A stretch of 7,251 nucleotides of DNA from Bacillota bacterium (GTDB lineage: Bacteria > Bacillota > Clostridia > Christensenellales > CAG-138). Below the pieces are notes generated by a model. That model saw nothing but the letters and a program-made list of their open reading frames with translations, was not told where the DNA came from and searched no databases. This document shows, one piece after another, positions 1-5,807 of the stretch. The stretch covers positions 1-7,251 of the forward strand of contig JAEWZS010000224.1 of NCBI GenBank assembly GCA_023458355.1. Direction: 5' to 3'. A program made the translations under genes and the position numbers. Within the stretch, counting starts at the first letter, position 1. The number at the start of each line of letters is the position of its first letter.

Positions 1-530
1 AAAATGTCCGGCTTTTTGAATAGCGCCTGTGCTAAAAGCACTTTAACCTTGCGCGGTCCGTCAAGCTCCGACATTTTCATTTGATGGTAATCGCCGGTTA
101 TACCAAGGCCGTTTAGCATGGTTTCCGCGTCTGACTCAGCATTCCAACCGTCGAGCTCGGAAAACTCGCCTTCAAGCTCCGCAAGGCGTATGCCGTCCGC
201 ATCGTCGAAATCAGGCTTGTTGTAGAGTTCGTCCTTCAAACGGATGATCTCATATAGGCGCTGGTGGCCCATAATTACGGTTTCAAGCGCGGTAAATTCG
301 TCAAATGCGAAATGATCCTGCCTTAATACAGCGATACGCTCGTTGGGGGTCACATTCACCATGCCGCTGCTTGGTTCAAGCTCGCCCGATAAAATGCGTA
401 AGAATGTAGACTTTCCCGTGCCGTTTGCGCCGATGAGGCCATAACAGTTGCCGGGTGTAAACTGTATATCTACGTTTTGAAACAGCGGCCTTCCGCCGAA
501 TTGAAGGGAAACTCCCTGGGTGCTTATCAT
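1..530 (-). CDS. ABC-F family ATPase (YbiT/YkpA-like), N-terminal part, cut by window edge
   Basis: Only the first 176 residues are present; the C-terminal part lies left of the window. Visible in the first ABC domain: Walker A GANGTGKST (residues 34-42), Q-loop Gln71, an insertion segment with the stretch KPDFDDADGIRLAELEGEF (about 105-123), and a signature region ELDGPRKVKVLLAQALF (155-171). ABC-F proteins have two ABC domains and no membrane segments; family members act on ribosomes in translation or give ribosome protection from antibiotics. The text resembles the YbiT/YkpA branch rather than resistance-type members, so a housekeeping translation role is the likelier inference. The ATG at 530 is preceded by AAGGA about 10 bases upstream and by a good promoter. 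The signature departs from LSGGQ, which in my recollection is usual for the first domain of this branch. Product class is secure, exact subfamily less so. Confidence 0.9.
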   Translation of the reverse strand, partial: MISTQGVSLQFGGRPLFQNVDIQFTPGNCYGLIGANGTGKSTFLRILSGELEPSSGMVNVTPNERIAVLRQDHFAFDEFTALETVIMGHQRLYEIIRLKDELYNKPDFDDADGIRLAELEGEFSELDGWNAESDAETMLNGLGITGDYHQMKMSELDGPRKVKVLLAQALFKKPDI

Positions 531-552
531 ACTGGATGTATCCTTATCTTTT

Positions 553-581
553 TTGTCGGCTCATCATACCACATCTATACA
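553..581 (+). promoter_or_regulatory. Weak candidate promoter for the DUF4362 lipoprotein gene
   Basis: TTGTCG (553-558), 17-base spacer, TATACA (576-581); each box matches consensus at four of six positions. It would give a leader of about 80 bases ahead of the ATG at 667. It occupies the same DNA as the minus-strand promoter at 563-590, so the two would exclude each other. Low confidence: the A/T-rich region offers other possibilities. Confidence 0.3.
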
Positions 582-590
582 AAAATGCAA
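563..590 (-). promoter_or_regulatory. Sigma-A-like promoter for the ABC-F gene
   Basis: Read on the minus strand: -35 TTGCAT (590-585), 16-base spacer, -10 TATGAT (568-563) with a TG one base before the -10. The predicted start of transcription falls about 25 bases before the ATG at 530. It is positioned correctly for the ABC-F gene and overlaps a weaker candidate promoter on the other strand. Confidence 0.6.
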
Positions 591-666
591 AGCTATGCAG
601 CAGTGGTGCAACCTTTTAGAATATGTTTTCGTTGCATTTATAGGAAGTTTATCGGGAGGAATAACG

Positions 667-1233
667 ATGAAGAAAAGCCTATACTTTGCGCTTTGTATGT
701 TCCTTTTTGTAACCGCAGGCTGCGCGAGCACCGGGATACCTGACGATACTGCCGTTCTGCCGACACAAAGGCCTACTTTAACGATAGCGCAAACGCCTGA
801 AGTTTTGAATACGCCCGCGTTTATGTTAGAGCTTGAGGATCTGCCCGATCCGTATCTGCCGGAAGATGCCGTTAAAAACGGCGATTATGTTGACGTGCAT
901 GGCAATGCAAGCAATGCAAACAAACTGACGGAATTTTACGAAGCTGTGGATGCAAAAGAAAGCGCCGCCATACGCATAACACAATATACCATAGAGGGTG
1001 ACGCTATCATCGCGGACGTCATGTTTGACGGTATCATATTCCACTTAACCGTCGATACCACACGCGATAAATTCGGTGCCGGGAAGATAACGGAAAAAGA
1101 ATATTCTCTTATACGCACATACGAAACAGAGGCTTATCGTTATGTGTTTTTAACCGATGAAGGCGAGATTACAAAGGAACTTTTTGAAAGCGGATTTGAT
1201 GGGTATTTGCTGTTGGTGGATAGTGTTTCTTGA
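667..1233 (+). CDS. DUF4362-type lipoprotein, 188 aa
   Basis: Exported lipoprotein of unknown function. Residues 1-19 form a lipoprotein signal: KK, a hydrophobic stretch, and lipobox VTAGC with the lipidated Cys at 19. A Pro/Thr-rich linker (about 20-55) follows, as is common for proteins tethered outside the membrane. The core at about 71-150 starts NGDYVDVHGNASNANKL and includes IRITQYTIEGDAI (102-114), which resembles the conserved core of DUF4362 proteins known from Bacillales and Clostridia; this is recognition from memory, not a search. The ATG at 667 is chosen because GGGAGGA lies six bases upstream (654-660) and the signal peptide begins there; the frame is open further up to 520, but those residues would bury the signal. 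The gene stands alone, divergent from the ABC-F gene and ending at a terminator shared with the convergent symporter. Its biological role is not known to me. Confidence 0.85.
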   Translation: MKKSLYFALCMFLFVTAGCASTGIPDDTAVLPTQRPTLTIAQTPEVLNTPAFMLELEDLPDPYLPEDAVKNGDYVDVHGNASNANKLTEFYEAVDAKESAAIRITQYTIEGDAIIADVMFDGIIFHLTVDTTRDKFGAGKITEKEYSLIRTYETEAYRYVFLTDEGEITKELFESGFDGYLLLVDSVS

Positions 1234-1246
1234 AAATAACGGCGCA

Positions 1247-1274
1247 AAAAACCCGGCTTACACGCCGGGTTTTA
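1247..1274. terminator. Bidirectional intrinsic terminator
   Basis: Perfect stem ACCCGGC (1251-1257) / GCCGGGT (1264-1270) with loop TTACAC, extended by A-T pairs. On the plus strand it is followed by TTT and ATAT; on the minus strand by a run of six T. It lies 14 bases after the stop of the DUF4362 gene and 13 bases past the stop of the convergent symporter, so it can serve both. Confidence 0.9.
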
Positions 1275-1286
1275 TATCGCTATTCT

Positions 1287-2678
1287 CTATTGTGCCAGCG
1301 CCTTTTCCTCAAGCATCTCTTTTGTATCCTTCTCCACATTGAGAAACAGCAGTACCACAAACATCAGCGCGGCTACGATCATAGGCACCCAACCGATCAT
1401 GGCGTTTATGGTGTTGATAGTTGCAATGCTCTGCTCTTTTACGTCGGCGTTAAAGCCCGAAAGGAACATGGAAACGGTAATGAGCTGCGTTGCACCCGCA
1501 ACGGCGAGTTTGCTCGCGAGGTTATCCGCGGTCGAGACCATGCTGTCGAGACGATGACCGTTTTTCCACTCGATGATGTCTACAATGTTGTTGCGGTTGG
1601 TATTGAACATGACAAAGGTTATGGCTACAGCGATGCCGACCGTGGCGGCGTTCATGTAAACAGCACCTACGGAGAACGGGTCGAACACGAACCAAAGCTT
1701 GCCGACGATGAAGATTAGAGCTGCGAGGAGCATCGTTTTCTTTCTGCCAAGCAGCTTGTCGATAGGCGAAACGAGGAACGATGCACCTACGGAGGCAACA
1801 AGGTACACTGCCTGTATGGCGGTAGCGGCACCGGTGCTCTTCATCACATAGGTGGCATAGTAGGTAATGCAGGTCATTAGAAGCAGATTTATTATGTTGT
1901 AGCAGATGATATAAAGCGTATTGAGTACCCAGGAGCGGTTGGAAAGAAGCATTTTCGTGACCGCCTTGGCTGAAAGGTGCTCCTTTTTATCGGCAATGGG
2001 CTTCACGCGTTCTTTTGTGGTGAAATAGTGAGCAAAGCAGCCAAGTATGCAAACCACACCCATCACAATTGCAGTATACAAAAAGCCGCGTGAGCCTCCG
2101 CCGCCCTGCACCAAGTTGCCGGATGTATCAAGGCCTCCGAAAAGCTTTAATAGCGGCAAACAGGCAACAGCGCCGATACCCGATCCCAAACAGCCGCCAA
2201 GGTTTCGAAAAACGTTGATGGAGCGGCGGTCGGCGTCAAGGTTGGTCGCAAGGCTTCCCATGCTGTTGTAGGGTATGTTCACATAGGTATTAAAAAGCTC
2301 GAACACGAGGTAGATAAGAAGCGCCACGATAAGCTGCATATTGCCTGTGAGGTTGAAATCGGTGAACAAAAGCACCACCGTAACAGCCCAAGGTACGGCA
2401 AACCAAAGCGCTAACGGGCGGCAGCTTTCACCGTTTTTAAACCGGTGGTTCACAGCCCAGAAGCCGATAATCGGGTCATTGATCGCATCCCAAACGGTGC
2501 CAATGGTGAGTATGGCACCGGCAAGGAGTACGTCCACCTTCATGACGTTGGTGAGGAAAAACAAATAATATAGGCTCTTAAATTGGTATACCACGTTGCT
2601 CGCGGAGGAAAATGCGAGGAAACCGAGCTTTTCGCCCATGCGCAAGCGCGGGAGGGAACCGGTCTTAGCGTCCGTCAT
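1287..2678 (-). CDS. GPH-family (MelB-like) sugar:cation symporter, 463 aa
   Basis: Polytopic membrane protein of the glycoside-pentoside-hexuronide:cation symporter family in the major facilitator superfamily; members import sugars or glycosides with Na+ or H+. Length fits the family (about 450-500 aa, usually 12 helices). Key motifs: DAINDPIIGFW (residues 64-74), matching the MelB helix II motif with Asp64 and Asp68 equivalent to the MelB cation-site aspartates; NGESCRP (82-88) in the loop after it; and NIPYNSMGSLATNLDADRRSINVFRN (134-159), the family's PY...L...D...R signature. Substrate cannot be read from the sequence. The ATG at 2678 is chosen over the open frame upstream because GGGAGA lies eight bases before it and the conserved N-terminus (LGFLAFSSASNVVYQFKSLYYLFFLT) follows directly. 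It is a single-gene unit with its own promoter and terminator. No sugar-degrading enzyme is adjacent; the GH38-like gene at 6838 is the only carbohydrate gene nearby. Confidence 0.88.
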   Translation of the reverse strand: MTDAKTGSLPRLRMGEKLGFLAFSSASNVVYQFKSLYYLFFLTNVMKVDVLLAGAILTIGTVWDAINDPIIGFWAVNHRFKNGESCRPLALWFAVPWAVTVVLLFTDFNLTGNMQLIVALLIYLVFELFNTYVNIPYNSMGSLATNLDADRRSINVFRNLGGCLGSGIGAVACLPLLKLFGGLDTSGNLVQGGGGSRGFLYTAIVMGVVCILGCFAHYFTTKERVKPIADKKEHLSAKAVTKMLLSNRSWVLNTLYIICYNIINLLLMTCITYYATYVMKSTGAATAIQAVYLVASVGASFLVSPIDKLLGRKKTMLLAALIFIVGKLWFVFDPFSVGAVYMNAATVGIAVAITFVMFNTNRNNIVDIIEWKNGHRLDSMVSTADNLASKLAVAGATQLITVSMFLSGFNADVKEQSIATINTINAMIGWVPMIVAALMFVVLLFLNVEKDTKEMLEEKALAQ

Positions 2679-2720
2679 AAAAGCTTCTCCCTTTATCGGC
2701 CTAATTGTAGAATTTTCTTC

Positions 2721-2738
2721 ATTATGACATGTAATAAT
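2721..2738. promoter_or_regulatory. Operator-like 18-bp palindrome over the symporter -10
   Basis: ATTATGACATGTAATAAT is symmetric at eight of nine base pairs (only 2726/2733 fails), centred on ACATGT. It covers the predicted -10 of the symporter and part of the spacer, the classic place for a repressor to block transcription. The binding protein is not identifiable here; a sugar-responsive regulator would be the inference. Its A/T-richness raises the chance of accidental symmetry. Confidence 0.4.
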
Positions 2739-2749
2739 TGGATGTGCAA
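2721..2749 (-). promoter_or_regulatory. Promoter of the GPH symporter gene
   Basis: On the minus strand: TTGCAC (2749-2744), 17-base spacer, CATAAT (2726-2721). The -10 is one base off consensus; the -35 keeps only the TTG. Transcription would start about 35-40 bases before the ATG at 2678, a normal leader length. The -10 coincides with half of an 18-bp palindrome. Confidence 0.5.
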
Positions 2750-2821
2750 TAACAAACGAACAGGAGAGGAACATGGGTCCGGGCAGCCGGTTAGAAAAAT
2801 ATATTTGCATAATATAGAAAT

Positions 2822-2830
2822 ATTATAACA
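2822..2830 (-). promoter_or_regulatory. Possible alternative extended -10 promoter for the symporter
   Basis: On the minus strand TGTTATAAT (2830-2822) is a perfect TATAAT with an extended-10 TG. No acceptable -35 lies 16-18 bases upstream. If used, it would give a leader of about 135 bases for the gene at 2678. The surrounding A/T-rich tract could produce it by chance. Confidence 0.3.
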
Positions 2831-2837
2831 TTTTTTT

Positions 2838-2895
2838 GGTTACACGGTGCATCATAATAGTAGTGAGAATCTAGTGGCGGATATCTGGTGTAACC
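2838..2895. repeat. Long-range inverted repeat GGTTACAC / GTGTAACC
   Basis: GGTTACAC at 2838-2845 is exactly complementary to GTGTAACC at 2888-2895, with 42 bases between. It lies upstream of both the symporter (-) and the second lipoprotein (+) in an otherwise empty stretch. It could be paired half-sites for a DNA-looping regulator, a hairpin in a leader, or chance; nothing in the sequence decides. Confidence 0.35.
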
Positions 2896-2952
2896 GAAGC
2901 AAAAGAGCAATTTCACCATAAGCTAAGAAACTATGAATTGGAGATAAAATGG

Positions 2953-3621
2953 ATGAGATTTGTTAAGTGTCTTCTCTGTGTTCTTGCGCTGTCTTTATTA
3001 GCTACAGCCTGTTCAGCGCAGAATCCTATTAATGTTGGTTCCTTTAACTCAGATGAAACTCCACCGTTATGCCTTATGGAGTTGTATTTTGACAGTGAAG
3101 AACAACTGTTAAGTACGATCAGTCAGGTGAAAAGCGAGAAAAGCAAAACAGATGCAATAGATGGTGCTGTTATTGTCGAGTCGGATAAAGCAGGTGAACA
3201 ACGATATGGTGCAAAACTTGATGCGCTTGAATTAGCACGGATTTCAGAGTTCTATAAGCCTGTTAACATATTGGATGGCATGTCATTCAAGGAAATCTCC
3301 GTTAAAAACGAGTATGTATCCTACTTGTATGCTAACGAAAATCAAAGTGAGTTCGCAACTTTTACATGGTTCCGTGAAATGTCTCCCGATGTAGCTATGA
3401 ATGGTCTTTACGGTCGCGGAGCAATTTCTGAACGCGAAATTGAGCATGATGGAGTCAAATATATATTTTTAGAATGGGCTGATCCAGAAACAGGCGAATC
3501 TGCCGATTTTAGTATACACTGGGTCGTAGAGGGCAAGGCATATCAAGCTTCTGTTCCATCAGGTTACACAGATGACCAAATGCTTGAATTCTGCCAATTT
3601 GAGTACGTCTGCGTAAAATAA
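2953..3621 (+). CDS. Putative lipoprotein of unknown function, 222 aa
   Basis: I do not recognise a family with confidence. Residues 1-20 form a lipoprotein signal: MRFVK, a hydrophobic core, and LLATAC with Cys20 as the lipidation site. The mature part is soluble and mildly acidic with no further membrane segment. The C-terminal portion (about 155-220: GRGAISEREIEHDGVKYIF, then IHWVVEGKAYQASVPS, then ending FEYVCVK) looks like alternating beta strands and recalls the DUF4367-like C-terminal domains of some Clostridia proteins; this is a weak guess. The ATG at 2953 has GGAG nine bases upstream; a TTG at 2938 in frame lacks a matching site. The gene is clearly richer in A/T and in A/T-ending codons than its neighbours, which suggests a different origin. 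It stands alone, with no confident promoter found, and ends at the hairpin at 3645. Confidence 0.75.
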   Translation: MRFVKCLLCVLALSLLATACSAQNPINVGSFNSDETPPLCLMELYFDSEEQLLSTISQVKSEKSKTDAIDGAVIVESDKAGEQRYGAKLDALELARISEFYKPVNILDGMSFKEISVKNEYVSYLYANENQSEFATFTWFREMSPDVAMNGLYGRGAISEREIEHDGVKYIFLEWADPETGESADFSIHWVVEGKAYQASVPSGYTDDQMLEFCQFEYVCVK

Positions 3622-3644
3622 GATTCCACTTCAGCAAGCAGAAA

Positions 3645-3677
3645 CGGGCAACAGAATAAAATCTGCTGCCCGCTTTT
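3645..3677. terminator. Intrinsic terminator between the lipoprotein gene and the zinc operon
   Basis: Stem CGGGCAACAGA (3645-3655) / TCTGCTGCCCG (3662-3672), eleven positions with one internal mismatch, loop ATAAAA, followed on the plus strand by CTTTT. On the minus strand the mismatch becomes a G-U pair but the T-run (GTTTCTG) is weak. It ends the lipoprotein gene, and may also end the znuCB-zur transcript about 50 bases after its last stop. Confidence 0.8.
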
Positions 3678-3724
3678 AAGTGTTGTGAAGGGGGGCAAAA
3701 GACCTCTTTACTTGAGTGTATAAT

Positions 3725-4153
3725 TCACTCTTCCGTCTTTTTCTCTAAGGCGCAGTCTTTGCAGTATCCGTATACCTCCACGTTGTGGCCGACAACCTGA
3801 AAGCCATCGTCCTTTACGCGCGGAATGAATGCCTCCATGGGGCAATTCTCCATGGGGGTAATTTTACGGCAGGACATGCATACAGCATAGTGCTTGTGAT
3901 GAAAACGGTTAAGCTCATATACGGCGGTATCGCTGTTCATGACGCTGAGTTTTGTGATAATGCCGCTTTTTACGAACTGCTCTAGAACGCGGTAAACCGT
4001 GGAAAGCCAAACGGGATTTTCGCCGCCCTCAAGCTTTGCGCTTATTTCAAGCGCACTTAGGGGGTGTTTTTCTTTTTCAAGCAGGGCGAGCACCTGTTCG
4101 CGAGCCTTGGTTTTTTTAAGCCCTTTAGGCCATGTGATCTTCTCTTCTTTCAT
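3725..4153 (-). CDS. zur: Fur-family metalloregulator, probably Zur, 142 aa
   Basis: DNA-binding repressor of the Fur family; cytoplasmic. The N-terminal winged-helix region includes LKKTKAREQVLALLEKEKHPLSA (12-34) and the recognition-helix stretch LSTVYRVLEQFVKSGII (50-66). The metal-binding C-terminal part carries HHKHYAVCMSC (85-95) and YCKDC (130-134): two CxxC pairs (Cys92/95, Cys131/134) for the structural zinc, and His86, His88, Glu80 and His123 as candidate sensing ligands. Being third in an operon with znuC and znuB makes Zur the best assignment over PerR, Fur or Mur, but this rests on context. The ATG at 4153 lies four bases after the znuB stop; an in-frame ATG at 4192 would overlap znuB by 35 bases and has no ribosome site. 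The ribosome site at 4153 is also weak, so coupling to znuB translation is likely. A palindrome between the operon arms is the expected target, giving autoregulation. Confidence 0.85.
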   Translation of the reverse strand: MKEEKITWPKGLKKTKAREQVLALLEKEKHPLSALEISAKLEGGENPVWLSTVYRVLEQFVKSGIITKLSVMNSDTAVYELNRFHHKHYAVCMSCRKITPMENCPMEAFIPRVKDDGFQVVGHNVEVYGYCKDCALEKKTEE

Positions 4154-4157
4154 ACAT

Positions 4158-4985
4158 TCACACCCGTTCCCTTTGCGAACGCTTTGCCGCACATACGGAT
4201 AGGAGCTTTTTCCCTAAGAGTACCGCTATGAGCACCATTACAGATACAAGCGCTGTAAAGCCGCCCGGTGCTACGTTTAAATAATACGATAGAAAAAGAC
4301 CCAGCATTATGTCGAGCACACTAAACAGCATGGAATAAAAAAGTGTCTTTTTAAAGCCTTTTTCAAGCTGTAATGCGGTCGCTACCGGGAGTGCAATCAT
4401 GGAGCTTAATACAAGCACACCTACGATGCGGATGGAAGCAGAAACAGCTGCCGCCACAAGCACATAAAACACGTAGTTGAGAAGCTTTACTTTCACACCT
4501 GCAACGCGTGCCGCATCTTCATCGTAGGCAATGTAGATAAGCTCATGATACAAAAACACAAGCGTTATAACGGAGAGTATGCTCAACCCCAAAATGAGCT
4601 GCATGTCAAACTTCGTTACAGTCAAAATGCTGCCGAACAAGAACGAATCCGCATTTGCGCCTACGCTGCCGGAGCTTATCATTGTGATGGCAATGCCTAC
4701 GCTTAAGGAAAGTACGATGGTCAATATGAGGTCGGCGTATTTTTTAAAGGAGTTCCGTAAAAACTCGATGAGCGCACCGCTTAGGGAAGTAAACACAAAT
4801 GCGCCGAGCACAGGGTTTATGTTAAACGAAAGTCCCAATGTAACACCTGCAAGTGAGGCATGCGCGAGCGTATCACCGATCATGGAATGGCGGCGGAGCA
4901 CCAAAAAAATGCCGATGCACGGGCAGAGGATGGAGATACACAGCGAAACGAACAATGCGTTTTGCATGAAAACGTAATTCAGCAT
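4158..4985 (-). CDS. znuB: Zinc ABC transporter permease ZnuB, 275 aa
   Basis: Membrane subunit of an ABC-3 family metal importer; two copies form the channel, fed by ZnuA outside and driven by ZnuC inside. Hydrophobic helices run the whole length. Family landmarks: GDTLAHASLAGVTLG (38-52), LFGSILTV (116-123), the cytoplasmic coupling segment AYDEDAARVAGV (153-164), VGVLVLSSMIALPVATAL (188-205) and the late loop APGGFTALV (239-247). Length is normal for the family. ATG 4985 is chosen because AAGGAGG sits just upstream; longer in-frame starts would extend into znuC. The start overlaps the znuC stop as ATGCTGA, indicating translational coupling. ABC-3 permeases carry Zn or Mn; zinc is favoured by the partner ZnuA. 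Confidence 0.9.
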   Translation of the reverse strand: MLNYVFMQNALFVSLCISILCPCIGIFLVLRRHSMIGDTLAHASLAGVTLGLSFNINPVLGAFVFTSLSGALIEFLRNSFKKYADLILTIVLSLSVGIAITMISSGSVGANADSFLFGSILTVTKFDMQLILGLSILSVITLVFLYHELIYIAYDEDAARVAGVKVKLLNYVFYVLVAAAVSASIRIVGVLVLSSMIALPVATALQLEKGFKKTLFYSMLFSVLDIMLGLFLSYYLNVAPGGFTALVSVMVLIAVLLGKKLLSVCAAKRSQRERV

Positions 4986-5650
4986 GTTCCATCCTCCTTG
5001 CACCACAGGTATTCTTGCGCATATTGCTCAGGCGAGCAAAGGTGACCCCTGCCGTGCGATAGGTGGAATATGGATGTGGAGTTTCGTATCGCCGCATCGA
5101 GATTATGTTCTACGGAAACAACGGTTATATTGCGCTCCTTGTTGAGCTTTTTTAAGAACGCATAGATGTCGCGCTGGCTGTCGATATCGATGCCCGTGGA
5201 GGGTTCGTCGAGGATCAATAAATCGGGCTCGCCCATGAGCGCGCGAGCGATCAGCACCTTTTGGTACTGCCCGCCCGAAAGGTTGCCGATAAGCTCGGAG
5301 GCATATAAATCCATCCCGACTTGCGCAAGACTTTCAAGTGCGGCATGCTTTCCCTTCAATTTTAAAAGCTTGCCGTAGGAAACGAGTGCTTCCTGCACGG
5401 TGATGGGGAAGCCCGCGCCGTGTACATCTTTTTTCTGCGGCACGTAACCCATATGGTGCGCGTAACACAAAACCTCACCGGAGGTGGGTTTTAAAAACTT
5501 CAGTATGAGCCGTATGAGCGTGCTTTTGCCACTCCCGTTATCGCCCACAACGGAAACGTACTCGCCGCTTTGTATGTGCATATCGAGGTTTTGAAGCACA
5601 TACGGATGTGTTCCCGTATAGGAAAAATATACTTTCGACGCATCGATCAT
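4979..5650 (-). CDS. znuC: Zinc ABC transporter ATP-binding protein ZnuC, 223 aa
   Basis: Cytoplasmic ATPase that powers metal import through ZnuB. All ABC motifs are intact: Walker A GDNGSGKST (36-44), Q-loop at VPQ (Gln72), signature LSGGQ (124-128), Walker B LLILDEP (144-150) and H-loop His182 in EHN. The length is typical of Firmicutes ZnuC/AdcC proteins. The C-terminal end carries Cys205, Cys217 and Cys223, with no obvious extra domain. ATG 5650 is preceded by AAGGA at a spacing of seven, and the product begins directly with the family's first strand (IDASKVYFSY). First gene of the znuC-znuB-zur operon; its promoter lies about 35 bases upstream and overlaps the shared palindrome at 5710-5730. 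Confidence 0.93.
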   Translation of the reverse strand: MIDASKVYFSYTGTHPYVLQNLDMHIQSGEYVSVVGDNGSGKSTLIRLILKFLKPTSGEVLCYAHHMGYVPQKKDVHGAGFPITVQEALVSYGKLLKLKGKHAALESLAQVGMDLYASELIGNLSGGQYQKVLIARALMGEPDLLILDEPSTGIDIDSQRDIYAFLKKLNKERNITVVSVEHNLDAAIRNSTSIFHLSHGRGHLCSPEQYAQEYLWCKEDGTC

Positions 5651-5685
5651 GCGTATTTCCTTGCCTTTCGTAAATCTGCATTCTG

Positions 5686-5714
5686 ATTATAACGCGCAAT
5701 GCATGTAAATGCAA
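5686..5714 (-). promoter_or_regulatory. Promoter of znuC-znuB-zur
   Basis: On the minus strand: -35 TTGCAT (5714-5709), 17-base spacer, perfect -10 TATAAT (5691-5686). Expected start of transcription is near 5679, giving a leader of about 30 bases to the znuC ATG. The -35 overlaps the palindrome at 5710-5730, so a bound regulator would cover it. Confidence 0.8.
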
Positions 5715-5730
5715 ATGCGAACCATTTGCA
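5710..5730. promoter_or_regulatory. Candidate Zur operator: palindrome TGCAAATG-N5-CATTTGCA
   Basis: Perfect 8-bp inverted repeat with a 5-base centre (CGAAC). It overlaps five bases of the znuC -35 and ends one base before the znuA -35 (5732). Fur-family repressors bind palindromes of roughly this size; the half-site differs from the Bacillus subtilis Zur box as I recall it (TCGTAAT-N-ATTACGA). Next to it lies a further TGCAT-N4-ATGCA (5700-5713), sharing the TGCA motif, which may be a secondary site. Binding by the regulator encoded at 3725-4153 is inferred from position. Confidence 0.7.
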
Positions 5731-5731
5731 C

Positions 5732-5760
5732 TTGACAGTGGGAAGCTTGGCGGGTATCAT
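5732..5760 (+). promoter_or_regulatory. Promoter of znuA
   Basis: Perfect -35 TTGACA (5732-5737), 17-base spacer, -10 TATCAT (5755-5760). Predicted start near 5767, leader of about 40 bases to the ATG at 5808. A strong sigma-A promoter placed immediately beside the palindrome. Confidence 0.85.
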
Positions 5761-5807
5761 GGTTTTTGCTGAGGCATACCAAGCCATTGGGCAATAACGG
5801 AGGAAAT

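Noticed and set aside
520..666. Upstream in-frame extension of the DUF4362 lipoprotein
   Set aside because: It would bury the signal peptide, spans the divergent promoter region, and lacks a ribosome site.
1186..1200. Catabolite-response (cre)-like TGAAAGCGGATTTG
   Set aside because: Lies inside the end of a coding region and lacks the conserved C in the right half.
1230..1718. Long plus-strand open frame opposite the symporter
   Set aside because: Antisense to a gene with clear family motifs; the translation looks non-protein-like and it starts within the terminator region.
2679..2810. N-terminal extension of the GPH symporter by 44 residues
   Set aside because: It covers the predicted promoter and palindrome, does not look like the family, and ATG 2678 has a proper GGGAGA site.
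3714..3730. Small hairpin GAGTG...CACTC at the stop of the Fur-family gene
   Set aside because: Five weak pairs and no T-run; the hairpin at 3645-3677 is the better terminator candidate.
5766..5807. TTG start that would lengthen ZnuA by 14 residues
   Set aside because: No ribosome site; the extension would put charged residues before the lipoprotein signal and begins at the predicted transcription start. GGAGGA fits the ATG at 5808.
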